Positions 21,563-33,246 of a DNA stretch of 64,000 nucleotides are shown in pieces; positions within the stretch are counted from its first letter, which is position 1; each line of letters opens with the position of its first letter. This DNA comes from Trichomonas vaginalis G3. Its lineage: Eukaryota; Parabasalia; Trichomonadida; Trichomonadidae. The translations under genes were made by a program, and so were the position numbers. The notes beneath the pieces are model-generated. The model worked only from the letters and a program-made list of their open reading frames with translations, did not search any database and had not been told where the DNA came from. The stretch is from positions 21,963,896-22,027,895 of the forward strand of contig NC_067206.1 of assembly GCF_026262505.1 (NCBI RefSeq), given 5' to 3'.

Positions 21563-22832
21563 CCAGATTTTCCTTACTTTTACCACTCCCCATGTAATTT
21601 CTGGGGAAAACGATAATTCATTTTTTTTATGGATGAATAGATCGTTTTCCTTGAAAGGACCTCATATCTCTGGCTAACAAGAGTGTCAGATCCTAAATAG
21701 GTTATTGATCTAGTGTACAAATCCAATAAAAAGCCTATTTTTTTGGCTTTTTTGGTGCTCATTTTTTCGAAGATCTACATGAATATGGGGAAACCATCGG
21801 ATTTTTTTGGTTAACCCACATCTTCATGTAGTCTGGACTATCTTTCCTCGAAGGACCTCTTTACGGGTGTAAAAACTCATAAAGTTCTCAAAAGATTCAT
21901 TCTCGATCTCCATGCTGAAAGAATTTACAATAAAAAAGAGATCTACGCATCAAACTACAGCCATAAATGAACTGAACCCCTAAAGCTCAGCTCTTAGTTT
22001 ATCAAAAACGTCGAAATCCTTCTCATTGCAATCAAATTTTCTCAATAACTCATAAGAAAAATCGAATTTTGATTAAGCCGATGTTATAGGTATCACAAAT
22101 ACTACAAACTTGAGCAATATCGAAATTGCCAGCAAAAGTTTGAAATTGCATTGCTCATATTTGTTTTGTAAACTAAAAATCTGCTTATATTATTCATTAA
22201 TTTTTTATATATTATTCATATACTTTAATAAAAACAATACTATTTCACCTTAAAAATGAATTTCATAAGTCAATATTATTTTTTTGAAAATGTATCAATT
22301 TTCGATTAAAACAACATGAGAATAAAATTTACGCAAAATTATTTTAAAAAATGGTTTTAAAAATTTACAATTGATGAAGAATAAGATTGGAAGAAGTTTT
22401 GAAGTTTAATTTTAAGAAAAAAAATTCGGATATTATTCATGGATCTAAGTAATCTGATATTTGAGTATCGGCACTATGCATAAAACATATATTTATAGTT
22501 TTTTTTGGATTTTTATGATTTTAAATATATTCAAATTTGGCAATCCAATAGATTTTTAAAAAATAGGTAAATAAAAATAGATTACATATGCAGCAGATTT
22601 AGAACATGAAACAAATCTTATAGTGACCCCAAAAAAAATTCATGATCCAAAAAAGAAAAAAAATTGGCTAAATGGGAATCAAACCTTGGCATAATGAATC
22701 ATTTTGTCGGAGGTTTCCACTACACTACATCGGCAGTTCAAAAATACCGTTGGTGGTTCTATTTAATAGCTACTCCCAACGATAAGCGGTGTCCCCAACT
22801 TTAGAGGGGTGGTAAAAGTAAGGAAAATCTGG
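21563..22832. mobile_element. candidate non-autonomous DNA element with 24-bp terminal inverted repeats
   Basis: The first 24 bases (CCAGATTTTCCTTACTTTTA then CCAC) are the exact reverse complement of 22809-22832, and a C/G run continues the pairing imperfectly. The 1.27-kb interior has no transposase-like frame but holds a tRNA-like sequence near its right end. No convincing target duplication is seen. The right end touches the 3' end of a surface-protein remnant, so insertion into that gene is possible. The superfamily is undetermined. Confidence 0.5.
22665..22735 (-). other. tRNA-like sequence with Pol III A and B boxes
   Basis: On the minus strand the sequence begins GCCGATG, has TAGTGTAGTGG (an A-box-like D arm) and GGTTTGATTCC (a B-box-like T arm), and ends AGCCA. 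The acceptor and T stems pair poorly, so it is a decayed tRNA or a tRNA-derived (SINE-like) module rather than a working tRNA gene. No anticodon can be assigned safely. Confidence 0.4.
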
Positions 22833-22837
22833 ATAGA

Positions 22838-23839
22838 TTATGAAGAGTTAGAAATGTTTACTAAAGTTTGTAAAAAAAGAGAAAGTTTATTAAATTTAGA
22901 AATACTTTTATTGATAATTGCAAATTCTGCTTGGCAATTACCAGTTGAAAAATGAATCAAATTGTTAGTAAATAGTTCTCTTGGATTAGTAGGTTCTACA
23001 TTTCTAAGAAATGTTGATGAAGTCGAATTGTCAATGTAACAACTATCAACTGTTAATTGATCATTATAGTTATATATCAAATATGAACCTTGAGGAGTAG
23101 TGTTGTTAATAAAAGAACAACTTTTTACAGTAAGAGAATTAACTGTATGGTAAATAATTCCATATTCTGATTTTGTATTGGTATTATTTATAATATTACA
23201 TGAATCAATCAAAGCTTTATACCAAATATTTATCATATCTACATAATTATCTGTTGCTAAATTATTAACAACAGTTGAATAGTTAAATGTTGTTATGTAT
23301 TTAAGTGATTCACATCTATAATGTCCAGCAGGTTGGTTAGAAGCTTTATTTGATGAGAAATTTGTTGATGAGACAACGACATTATCATTCATTGTTTGAC
23401 ATATAACAGATCCATCAATTTCATTTCCTACATCGAAAAGGGAACTTTCAATAATAAAGTTTAAGTTATCGGTGCCAACTTTTGTATATGAAAATTGGCC
23501 ATTTCCTTTGCCTTCACATTTCGTACAACAGAATTTGCGTTGAACAATTGAACTATCACTGCCAATTTGGTAGTTAATGCAATTTCCTTCTGATGTTGAA
23601 GTGCAGTTACTAAAAGAACAAAGATTATGGAGGAATAATGAGTTGTTAATTGGGTTAAAGTTGACAACTTGGTCATGATCATCAAAAAAATTACACTCGT
23701 CTAAGTAATATTGACCTTGACCTGGTGTGAGATTACAGTTTTGACTGTTTTTAGTTTCTACTCCTGAAAATTGATGATTGAAGTAACTATTCCAAACGTT
23801 GTCATCCAATGAGGATGACTTTCTTCCGAATTCATGCAC
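22838..23839 (-). pseudogene. beta-helix surface-protein (Pmp/BspA-type) remnant
   Basis: The 333-codon frame has short repeating hydrophobic/Asn-rich rungs (SCNIINNT, SCSFINNT, SCYIDNST) typical of right-handed parallel beta-helices in trichomonad surface proteins. The frame opens with GTG, and no in-frame ATG lies between it and the preceding stop. At the other end it stops right beside the terminal inverted repeat of the 21563-22832 element and lacks the membrane anchor and short tail seen in full-length members. Both ends look truncated. Confidence 0.6.
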
Positions 23840-24455
23840 ACTGGCAAAAAACCGTAAATTTTCATTGAATAATAAAATCTATTATTTTACCATGTATCAT
23901 CAATATTTAACTTCCTACAATTTAATTTTTGTTTTTACAAATTTTTGACAATTAATTTAATGAATTATATCGCAAAGGGAACTTATGCTTGTCCAGCTGG
24001 AAAATTCGTTTGGAGAAAAACATCCAAAAATAATATGTTTTCTATATTACGCAGTAGGTAAAGGATATGAAGTTAAAGAATTGATTAATAAGTTTATCTT
24101 TTAAATTGATTTTGGAATCTGTGATTGTGGAGATGAATCGAACAATAAAATAATTGTCTAAACTGAACAGTTTTTAAGAGATCTAATTTATGACTCACTC
24201 CCAATTGATAATTCTAGTCTAAATTATTGTTTTCTATAATCATTATTCATCAATTTTCTTTGCAAATATATTATAATATTATCAGCCATTTTAGATTGTT
24301 TGATATAATTGTCGAATCGTATAAGAGGTAATATATTTTTAAGACATGTTGTGTCAAAAGTACTGCTTCAAGGAAATCAGATTCAATATTGAAAAAAATT
24401 AATAAATAAAGTAAACATCATTTTTATTTGATTGATTTGTTGTGAGAATAAAAAT
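23840..24455. other. intergenic spacer
   Basis: AT-rich spacer. No frame is supported. Confidence 0.4.
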
Positions 24456-27098
24456 TCATGAATCACGTTCAAGAACAACAAGTTCGTCGTGATAAAGATC
24501 ATCAGTTTCTTTCTTAGGAACTTTCTTCTTAAAGATTGTTGGTTTTTGACCTTTAGAGACTTTTTCAACTTGATTTCGCAATTTACCTGAGTATGGTAAA
24601 TATTTTGTTGCTTCGTCTTGACTAAGACTTCGGATGAAATAAAGAACTTCATCGTCGAATTCATCGGATTCATCATGATCTTTGAAGTAGTTAAGAACAT
24701 CAAATTTGTTGAACTTTCGGCATAGAAAGCGGACACCGGTTTGGATCATTGTATCTGGATAATTGTTTTCTTTCATGTAAATAATGGAGAAAGGAACTTC
24801 ACTTCCATTAAGAATTCCGGATTTCTTCAATTCGTTACAACACAGACTGCAGCTGTCACGAACTGTTTCATCACCAATGTAAATAATGAAATGTGACAAA
24901 TATTTGCGTGGAAAGATACCCCATAAAAATGGGCGAACTAAATGATTGAAAAGATCATTGTTTCGACTGAATTTCAATGAATGCCAAACACGACAATAAT
25001 TTCGGATAAAACTATCTTCAATATGACAATAATCACTTTTGATGATGTTCTGTAAACAAAATAAATTAGAAATAGCTTTCATCGATTTCAATTTGATATT
25101 TGTATCATTAGATTCAAGTTTCAATGAGAATGTTTCAAATATCTTTAAATACATTTCTTTGTAATCATCAACTAATTCTGGTTTCTCTTTAAGTTTCAAA
25201 ACATCCCATTGGAAGAATAAATCAAGTGCTTCGATAGAGTTCTGACAGATATCACTGTTTTCGTCATTGACACCGTCAAATAAAACATTACGAATTTTGT
25301 CGTTATCTGACATGTTGACAAATCTAGCGGCGGACAAAAATTTTGAGATGTTGACACTTTTGCTGCCATTGACTTCACCACAACAAACTGCTAATCGATC
25401 AAGTTCGGTCCGTGCAATCTGGTTTAACTGGTGATGACCAACTGAAAGTTCGTACAAAACGGATGATGCACAGTTGAATAAATTTGGATCATCACTTGAA
25501 ATGAAACTTTCTCTGATATTTGTTAACAAATCTGGGAACATCCTGTCAACTGAGAACTCTGAAACACAGTCAAGATCAATAAGACTTGCACATTGGATCA
25601 AATAGATTTGTGTATGAGGATCTGATTGATATGCTAAGATAAGTTGTGAAAGTTTAGAAACAAATGTGACACTTAAATTTTCCAAGATTTCCGTGTTTTC
25701 TTCAATTGGAATATTTTCGATCTTACCTGATGCTGCCTGTGCTGAAAACAAAAGAATCATTGATAATCGTTGTGATCGTTCTTCATCAATTGTCAACAAT
25801 TTCTGACAAATAACGTCAAACTTCTTAAGAACACCAATAACTGAATAAAGAACTCCGATGACTGACTGAAGTTCGTCTTTTGTAAACCTCTTTGTGAAGT
25901 CAATCAAATGTGTAAGTTGTTCATCATCACTTTTTGATTGGTCGAAGAAACGTGACACGACAAATTTTTGAGCAGCGATTCTTACACTTGGAGTTGCATC
26001 AGCCAAAAGAAATGAACAATTCTCAAGTTCTTCGTCTGATGAGTGCAAACAGTTGTTTTCTGACATCTTCTTGAGAATCATCAATGATGTTTCAACTGTT
26101 TTGTTGTCTTTGTCGTCACATAAATCAATAAGGTTCTCTTCAATCCTTTCACATAAATGTTTCCAGTTTTCACTTGGTGTGTTTTCAATTAACCTTAAAA
26201 TGGATTTGAGGGCGTTTTGACGGTCTTTCGTGACTTTGTCTCTGACGCAGATCGCGAGTTGTGAAAGATGTGTCTCGTCGGAGAATGGGTTAGGACATTG
26301 GATAGCTCCGTCAACTAAGGAATCTAATGAAACAATTCGGACTTGTGGATCGACATCTCGGAGAGATTTGACGAGAATAGCGTTGTAGAGGTTGTTCGCA
26401 GATGAAAGATAGAAACGGTTTTCGTTGGTCAGTGACTCGATTTTGCTCTTGATGATATCTGACTGGTCTGACTTCTTCTGGAGACGGCAGAGCTCTTCTG
26501 ACTTGGTACTGATGGACTCTGTAAGCGCGAGAAAGAGAGATGAGGCACATTGAACGGCAATTGTGCGGATGTAGCGTGGATGGGACTCGCTGAGTATGGT
26601 AATCCAGTTTCTGTAGCTAAGGGCTTGTTTTGTGAAGATTGCCTGCGTAGAAATGATCTGCTTCGATATAAAATTCCAGAATTCTGGGAGTAGCTTCGAG
26701 ATGTTCTTTGAGAATGAGGTAATTGGTGGCTTGAATGATGGAGCGTTCTCTGATGCATCATTGTATTCCTCTAGTAAGGCTTCACCTGCGATGCTTTCGA
26801 AATGAGCTGGCGTTATTTCAATTTTGTGGCCCGCCAACTGGAAAATCAACGAAATCAGCTCGCAGAAGGCTTTGTCTTTGTCCTTCTGATACAAATGACC
26901 CCATTTTTTGATTATTTGGTCTCGATCGTTCGAAACGAAGTAATCAAAAAGGTTTATTGAACTATTTGTATCAGAATCGTTCTGTATGTCTGTAGTCTTT
27001 TCTAAATCTTCTGGTATTTCAGTTTGCTTCGACTCACCTTCCTTGCTTTTAGTCGACATTTTTATTACTTCCTCCAAAATTTTGACGATAAAATTCAT
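24456..27098 (-). CDS. cohesin subunit SA/STAG (Scc3)
   Basis: An 880-residue HEAT-repeat protein. It matches the STAG domain (about 125-250: LPEFWNFISKQIISTQAIFT, then RYIRTIAVQCASSL) and the following SCD region (about 225-330: LRDVDPQVRIVSLDSLVDGA, then VRDKVTKDRQNALKSILRL), the surface that binds SCC1 and DNA in cohesin. The rest continues as HEAT helices, and the basic C-terminus (PTIFKKKVPKKET) is common in the family. It is shorter than animal STAG (about 1200 aa). The true start may be the internal ATG at 27059 (MSTKSKEGES), since the first 14 codons overlap leader-like sequence. The gene is intact. Confidence 0.8.
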   Translation of the reverse strand: MNFIVKILEEVIKMSTKSKEGESKQTEIPEDLEKTTDIQNDSDTNSSINLFDYFVSNDRDQIIKKWGHLYQKDKDKAFCELISLIFQLAGHKIEITPAHFESIAGEALLEEYNDASENAPSFKPPITSFSKNISKLLPEFWNFISKQIISTQAIFTKQALSYRNWITILSESHPRYIRTIAVQCASSLFLALTESISTKSEELCRLQKKSDQSDIIKSKIESLTNENRFYLSSANNLYNAILVKSLRDVDPQVRIVSLDSLVDGAIQCPNPFSDETHLSQLAICVRDKVTKDRQNALKSILRLIENTPSENWKHLCERIEENLIDLCDDKDNKTVETSLMILKKMSENNCLHSSDEELENCSFLLADATPSVRIAAQKFVVSRFFDQSKSDDEQLTHLIDFTKRFTKDELQSVIGVLYSVIGVLKKFDVICQKLLTIDEERSQRLSMILLFSAQAASGKIENIPIEENTEILENLSVTFVSKLSQLILAYQSDPHTQIYLIQCASLIDLDCVSEFSVDRMFPDLLTNIRESFISSDDPNLFNCASSVLYELSVGHHQLNQIARTELDRLAVCCGEVNGSKSVNISKFLSAARFVNMSDNDKIRNVLFDGVNDENSDICQNSIEALDLFFQWDVLKLKEKPELVDDYKEMYLKIFETFSLKLESNDTNIKLKSMKAISNLFCLQNIIKSDYCHIEDSFIRNYCRVWHSLKFSRNNDLFNHLVRPFLWGIFPRKYLSHFIIYIGDETVRDSCSLCCNELKKSGILNGSEVPFSIIYMKENNYPDTMIQTGVRFLCRKFNKFDVLNYFKDHDESDEFDDEVLYFIRSLSQDEATKYLPYSGKLRNQVEKVSKGQKPTIFKKKVPKKETDDLYHDELVVLERDS

Positions 27099-27441
27099 TC
27101 ATAAACATCACATCAATGAAACCTTAGCTGTTAAAACTGTAGACTCTCGACACTATGAAGAAGTGACTGATCAGGATTTCACTCGGGGATTTTTGTTTTA
27201 AAAAATTGCAATTAAAATTCTTTGTAAAGAATCGATAATAATATACTGCATTTAATTTGTTTACATTATACAATTCGAATCATCATATAATTATCGCCTT
27301 TGGATGATTTTTATTTCGGTAATTTTTTAATATGTTTGATTTCGGATCAGATGATTAATCTCAGCGTTATAAAAGAGGAGAAAAATCTACTCAAGAGAAG
27401 AAAACAATGAAATTTAATTTATCATACAAGATTGTTTTAAC
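27099..27441. other. intergenic spacer
   Basis: Spacer upstream of the cohesin SA gene. A short plus-strand frame overlaps it but has no support. Confidence 0.4.
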
Positions 27442-28086
27442 TTAAGTACAAATGAATATGAATGCCATGGATACAAACGTCAAATAACTATATTTCGAGC
27501 AAATACAGGAGTATTTGATAATATTAAATTGAACTTGTGAATTTCCAATGGCACACCAAAGACTAACTCGTTTAGTATTTACCCCAGGGGAGGAAGGAAT
27601 CCCTGATTCATAATATATCGAAGGAAAATTGCATAGCATTCCAATGCTATACCACCAATCGATATTACCTAGAGTACCATCGAGATATGTGGTAGGTTCG
27701 TGAGCATACTTTTCTGGTAATGTAGTATGAAGAAGACCACCCCAACCATTTGATGATTCAGTGAAAATCGGATAAAATCCTATTGCTTTTGTTATGCCCG
27801 AGCGCTCCAGTTCTTCAGTAGGCGAATTAGTCTGCTTCCAGGCATTAATAATGTTTAATAAGGGATACTCGATAATGAAATATCGAAAATTGTCTGCCAT
27901 TAAGTATTTTGTGCTATTAAGATCGTATAATATAGAAAACTTGCCGTCTGTACTAATGTTTTTTGCTTCTTCCAAATTGTTGAAGCATTTTGATGTTGAA
28001 AAGTTATGTTCGAAAACGAGTTGATAGAGTTTGGTATCAAATAATGAAAACACTTCATTACCTATGTATCTTCGATAAAGAATCAT
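27442..28086 (-). CDS. trichomonad-specific protein fragment, function unknown
   Basis: A 214-residue frame with an ATG. Not assigned to a known family. The central WGGLLHTTLPEKYAHEPTTY and WWYSIGMLCNFPSIYY, with many aromatic residues, resembles beta-sandwich repeats that I recall from large trichomonad surface or secreted proteins. The C-terminus is hydrophobic (LTFVSMAFIFICT). There is no signal peptide, so it may be a 3' piece of a longer gene. Confidence 0.45.
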   Translation of the reverse strand: MILYRRYIGNEVFSLFDTKLYQLVFEHNFSTSKCFNNLEEAKNISTDGKFSILYDLNSTKYLMADNFRYFIIEYPLLNIINAWKQTNSPTEELERSGITKAIGFYPIFTESSNGWGGLLHTTLPEKYAHEPTTYLDGTLGNIDWWYSIGMLCNFPSIYYESGIPSSPGVNTKRVSLWCAIGNSQVQFNIIKYSCICSKYSYLTFVSMAFIFICT

Positions 28087-28176
28087 CTAATCGAAAGGAA
28101 AAGGAGACAAAGATTTTTCATATTTTAATTTTTAAAAGAGATTTCCTCACTTTTTATTTTTGTACGTTACTTCATT

Positions 28177-28533
28177 ATGGAAGAATTTATAAAATGCTCA
28201 TACAAGGGTGAAAGGAATCAGGTCGGAACAATGGATGGAAAGGGTGAATTTACTTTTCCAAATGGAACTCGTTATGTTGGTGAGTTAATTGATGGAGAAT
28301 TTCATGGAAAAGGAACTCTCTTCTTCCCAGGTCGTGGCCGCTATGAAGCAGAATGGGATCACGGAACTGTTGTTTCTGGCCGTTTATTCTTCGATGATGG
28401 CTTAGAACATCAAGACGAAAACTGGATTTACTGCTCAGACCAAGATCGCCGTTATTACAATGAAGTTACAGATGGATTACACCCAGCTGGTGAATCATTC
28501 ATTACACCAATTCGCCAGGAAAACAAACAATAA
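28177..28533 (+). CDS. MORN5: MORN-repeat protein MORN5-like
   Basis: A 118-residue protein. Two to three MORN repeats (MDGKGEFTFPNGTRYVGEL, GEFHGKGTLFFPGRGRYEAEW) are followed by a MORN5-specific region: FDDGLEHQDENWIYCSDQDRRYY then GLHPAGES, close to human MORN5 ([23 protein letters not shown], LKPAG). The human protein is 161 aa; this one ends soon after the PAG motif. MORN5 is linked to flagella, which fits a flagellate. A TCACTTTTTATTTT about 30 bases upstream is a likely initiator. Confidence 0.85.
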   Translation: MEEFIKCSYKGERNQVGTMDGKGEFTFPNGTRYVGELIDGEFHGKGTLFFPGRGRYEAEWDHGTVVSGRLFFDDGLEHQDENWIYCSDQDRRYYNEVTDGLHPAGESFITPIRQENKQ

Positions 28534-28651
28534 ATTTCGTTACTATTTTTTTAATTGTGTTATAATTGTCTTACTGTAAATAAACGTACAGTATAATATA
28601 TACATTTATGTCATTACTTATTGAATATAGCTAAAAAATAAATTCAAAAAT

Positions 28652-28765
28652 TTAATAAAATTTAAATACTAGCTTTTTGATTGTTGGGCCATTAACTGCA
28701 GCTTGCTTAGCAGCAAACATCTTCCTTTGCTGTCTTGTGCGGACTCCTTTAGTTTCTTCATTCAT
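28652..28765 (-). CDS. possible 37-residue basic peptide
   Basis: A small ATG frame (MNEETKGVRTRQQRKMFA at its start, ending KLVFKFY) with higher GC than the surrounding spacer and a coding-like composition. It could be a micro-protein or the last exon-like piece of something lost. No family is recognised and no initiator is obvious. Confidence 0.25.
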   Translation of the reverse strand: MNEETKGVRTRQQRKMFAAKQAAVNGPTIKKLVFKFY

Positions 28766-28806
28766 AACTAATTGAATAATCTTCTCAGATCAAGCCTTTC
28801 AGTTAG

Positions 28807-29082
28807 TCAAACCCAGCACATTAATGACGACAAAAGACTTGTAAGATCTATCTTAAATGCCTTTGGATTCTTTGTTCTCCTATTGGGTACAATATATGAA
28901 CAAGTATATCTCAGATGCGAAACAAAGTCTTCAGTCAGTCTCTTATTGTCTTCATAAGACTCAAAATGGCATTTGTTGAACTCCAGATGAGGAACAAAGA
29001 TATTTATATTTCTACTACCATCTGAGGATGGATGAAAAAACAAAGTAAATAACAAAAAACAAAACAATATTTTTAAAATCAT
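28807..29082 (-). CDS. possible short secreted protein
   Basis: A 91-codon ATG frame starting with a hydrophobic stretch (MILKILFCFLLFTLFF) that looks like a signal peptide, then a polar segment with a few cysteines. It begins a few bases after the stop of the 29092-33246 frame on the same strand. Not assigned to a family; it may be a chance frame or a truncated gene. Confidence 0.3.
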   Translation of the reverse strand: MILKILFCFLLFTLFFHPSSDGSRNINIFVPHLEFNKCHFESYEDNKRLTEDFVSHLRYTCSYIVPNRRTKNPKAFKIDLTSLLSSLMCWV

Positions 29083-29091
29083 AAAACAATC

Positions 29092-32000
29092 TTAAAAGCC
29101 ATCTGCATATTCGGCGCATCTTATTAACAACTCTTTACATTGTAAAGAAGTAGCTAAATTAGCTACTTCTAATAAGAACTGAGTTGATTCTCTTCTTCTA
29201 TTTGTATTTAATGCAATAATATCTGCACAAATCGATAATGAGAAAACTTCTTCAAGCATCTGAGGATCTTCGTTGTTTTCTTTCATTAATGCAACTGCAG
29301 AATCAACAAGTTCTCTAAAAACAATTAATTCGAACCTCTTTTTGTTTCGAATCAATTTTCTTAAGTTTGCTGTTGAAAAATCAAATTCATTTCCAAAAGA
29401 AAGTTGAGTAAAATACTTGAAATTACTCATATTCCTTTGTATTTCAACTAATGTATCATCGGATTTATAAAACTCTTTTGGAGGATTTTCGAGAATTTGA
29501 CAATAATCAGTAGCTTTTTTGTCAAAATCATTAAATAACTGAGGAATTTCTGTTTGGATTTTCTCCTTCATATGATTCATTAAATCAATTAAATCTTGTG
29601 CAGTTTGTTGTGATTGGTTTTGTTTCATTGCAACAAGTAAATCATGATATGCTGCTAAGATTGTTTCATCATTCAATTTGGTTAAGCTTTCTTCAAGATT
29701 TTTAATAAAATCTGATATTTCAATGATTTTGATTTCATCATCTAAAGATTTCTCTAAAATAGAAACTATTGATGAAATGAAATCATGCCATCCATTATTT
29801 GTAGATGATTTCAGAGTGAAAACAAAGTATCAAAACAATGAAATCAAGTCATTTGAAACAAAGTTCGTAATGAAATAACTTTGTTGATAGTTTTCAATCA
29901 ATTTATAGAAAATTGATTTGGCTTGGGATTTCATTTCTTGACTTTCTGTTTGTGATTGAATTAACTCAATGTATTTGCTTGTTAATCCTCCTAATGCTAA
30001 AGAGATGTATTCAGCAATTGGAATATCATCAAATGACTTAATTTCATCAACAAATGATTGATAATTTTCTGACAATTTGATGTCACTTTTTGTGATTTCA
30101 ATTTCATTGTCATATTTAGAAATCTTTTCTTTTATCGTTTGGATATTTAGTTCTCTGTATTTCTCTCCATATAATAGAGTAAATTGGTCATTAAATAATA
30201 TGGAATTAAATTGAAGTGAACTGATTAATAAAAGTGACAATTTCTTGAATTCATTTTCGAATTTGTTTTCATTAGATTGATCCAAATAAATTGAAATGAA
30301 ATTGTCATAGATAGTTTTGATACATTCATGATCATTTGACAAAACTTTGGATGAATAATAGCATTTCATTGAAAACTTTTTGTTTCTTGTTCCCAGATAA
30401 ACAAGAATATCTGAAATTCTTGGTTTTTCTTCATTTAATTTCATAGAAATCGAAGCTAAATTATAGAATCCTTGTAAAGAATTTTCTTTCTTTTGATATA
30501 AAACCATGACAATATCAAGTATTTCCTGTTTGTTTTCATAATAAAAAGCTATCGAAGGAGCAATGAATTCCTTGATTTCAATAATTACATTTTCATCAAT
30601 CTTCAAAGAATAATCTTCCATTTTTTGAATGATTTCTTTGATTGAAAGATTGTTTGTCAAAATTTCGAAACAATTTTCAAAGAATTTTTCTGTTCCAAGA
30701 TTATTTTAACAAATTAAATTTATGTATTCTTCTAATGGAGTACCTTTGAATTTGTCAATTACAGAAACAACATTCTCAAGTTCAATTTCATTGCTGCCAA
30801 TTGTTTGAAGAAGTTTATTGAATAAACCTCTCAATTTGTCACTTTTTGAATATTGTTCGTTATTTTGGAATTTCATTTTTTGTGAAAGAAGAGCAATGGA
30901 ATTTTTACAGATTATTTCTGTTTCTGAGATTTCTGTTCCATCCCTTGGAGAATCTTCTGAATAAATCAGTGACAAAATGCTGATTTCTTCTGATAATTCA
31001 TTTTCTTCTTTGATTTCTGACAAAACAGAATTAATTTTATCATCATTCTTGTAATTTGTTTCTAATCATGAAATACTGTAAATAACTTTGGAAACATCAG
31101 AAAGGAAACCACAGTATTTTGTAAACAATGACTTGTTAGTCATAAACAATGATAAAAGATCTTCAAGTTTTCCTAATAAATTGGAAATTCCTTTGATCAA
31201 AGAAACATCCAAGTTTGACTTGCTATGAAGATTCTGACTTATTGTATTGAAATATGAACTCATTTCACAAACAAATTGACCATACAAAATGAAATTCTCA
31301 TCTTCAATAGTAAAAGATTGATATAAAAGTGACAAATCTACTGTCACTTTTTCTAAACAATCAATAACAAATTTAATGTTTGTTTTCTCTGTTTGATTCA
31401 TTCCTATCAATGAAACAAATTTAGATAACAACTCTATTAATGTCTCGAAATGAATTGATAAATTACATTCACGATATTTGTCATCAAATGTCACTTTTGA
31501 CGATAAAAATTCAATATCTTCTTTCATTTGTTTTGTGTATATAGATATTGAAGGATAAGTTACTTTTTGTTTCATCTTGTCGTAAAACTTAACCATTGAA
31601 TCAAGTTTTTTGACGAATGATAATAAATTATCATCAAATTTCGAAATTTCTAATGCTTCTGCAAAAGATAAATCTAAAATGAAGCAAATTCCATTCAAAA
31701 GATTTGATTGTGAGTAATCAGGAGTCATTTTGTTTGCTCTGATATTCATTTCTTTTACAATTTTGTTGAATTTCTTTGTTTTAACAAGAAAATCATTTAA
31801 TTTATTGTTATTTTCAACAAAAGGAAAAGATTTCTTGATCAATTCATAGATCTCTTTGATCTTGTTTTCATCATCTAAATTGATTTCATCTAAGTTGATT
31901 GTTTCGAGTTTTTTGAATGAAAATTCTGATTCTTCATTATTTGTTTGTAAACTTTTTGCTGTTTTTGAGTTATTTATGAAATATTTCTCGTATTCATTAA

Positions 32001-33246
32001 TCCTGTATTTTGATTTTGGCTTAAGAGTTTGTAGTTTGTCTAAAATTGTCAAAAGTGAAGTGATGTCAAAAATAACCTCTTTTATATCAAAAATTCCTTG
32101 ATCGAATTCTATTTTGCTTACATTCAAACAGAGTTTTGAAAACAAGACAGATAAAAAGTATCCTTTTGATGGATTTTCTAAAATTGATGGCAATGTCACT
32201 TTTCTTTCAAAATCTTCTGTCAATAAATCCAAAAATTTCAAAAGTTCTTGGTTAGTTCCTTGTATCATGAAATTGCTTTTGTATGCCATGTAAATTGTAT
32301 TCAAGAATGTCAATATTTCATCACCTATTTTGATGTCTTTGATGAGATTTGTCATTTCTATGGCTGTTGACGATACATCTATCAAATTTGTCACTTTTTG
32401 TGGTGTCAAAAAACATAATGCGAATAAAATGTTGTCTAAATGATACAAGAACACTGAGCATGTCTGAGAAAGATTAGTTTTAGCAGTATAATCAATATGT
32501 CCTGTAAAAGAAATGAATTCTTTGAGCTGATTTCGGAATGAAACTAAATTTGCAAAATCTGCTTTTGAATAATGATCTTTTGAACTAATAAAAGCTAATG
32601 TTACTTCATTAGCTATATTCTCGCAAAGAGATTTTGCTGCATTTAATGTTTTTTTGTATTTCGCAAAAATTGGATCTGAAATGCATTGTTCTATGTTACA
32701 GATAACTTCTTGAAGGAATGGTGGATTAGCACCAACTAATAATTGGATACTTTGCGTTGGAGAATTTCGATAATGAACTAATTGATTGTTTTTATCATAA
32801 ATTGAAGTAATTTGGAATGACAACTCTTTCATTTCTTTCAAGAAAAACAATTTATGGGCTTTCAATGTTTTCTCATCAAGGTTTTCATTATTCGGATCGC
32901 ATAAGTTGTAAAAATATCGTGTAAACATAGGGATATTGCTTGTTAGAAACTTTTTATAGCTTTCTATGTTGCCTGTCATAGTAGATAAAGCATTAATTTG
33001 TTCTTCAATGTTCTTTTTTAGATCTTCTAATGAAATTGACTCTTCGCTAAGATATTTGAGCTCTGAAAAGATCGAATCTTTTGTTGGTAATTGTATTGTT
33101 GATAAGAAGTACGTAACGGATCTTAAATCTTCTAAATCAACAGAAAAGTTAGTGACAGGATCATGTTTAAACTCAATCGATTTGGCCCTGACCTCTAATT
33201 GAACATAATCCATCAAATTCTGTAGATATTTATGTGAATCATTCAT
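29092..33246 (-). pseudogene. 1385-codon helical-protein frame interrupted by three in-frame stops
   Basis: From the ATG at 33246 one reading frame runs 4155 bases to a stop at 29092. It is broken only by TGA at 31066-31068, TAA at 30706-30708 and TGA at 29830-29832. The apparent starts of the later pieces are TTG codons, and all pieces lie in the same frame, so they belong together. The product is leucine/isoleucine/lysine-rich and helical throughout (for example FLDLLTEDFERKVTLPSILE), without membrane spans or a recognised domain. There are stops but no frameshifts in 4 kb. This suggests a very young pseudogene, stop-codon polymorphism or readthrough. It is divergent from the gene at 33517. 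Confidence 0.7.

Noticed and set aside
22665-22735. Functional tRNA gene
   Set aside because: A and B boxes are present, but the acceptor and T stems do not pair well and no clear anticodon arm forms.
26311-26761. Arg/Ser-rich minus-strand frames inside cohesin SA
   Set aside because: Off-frame readings of the SA coding sequence; no independent start signal.
31856-33202. Plus-strand frames opposite the 29092-33246 frame
   Set aside because: Antisense shadows of an AT-rich helical coding frame.
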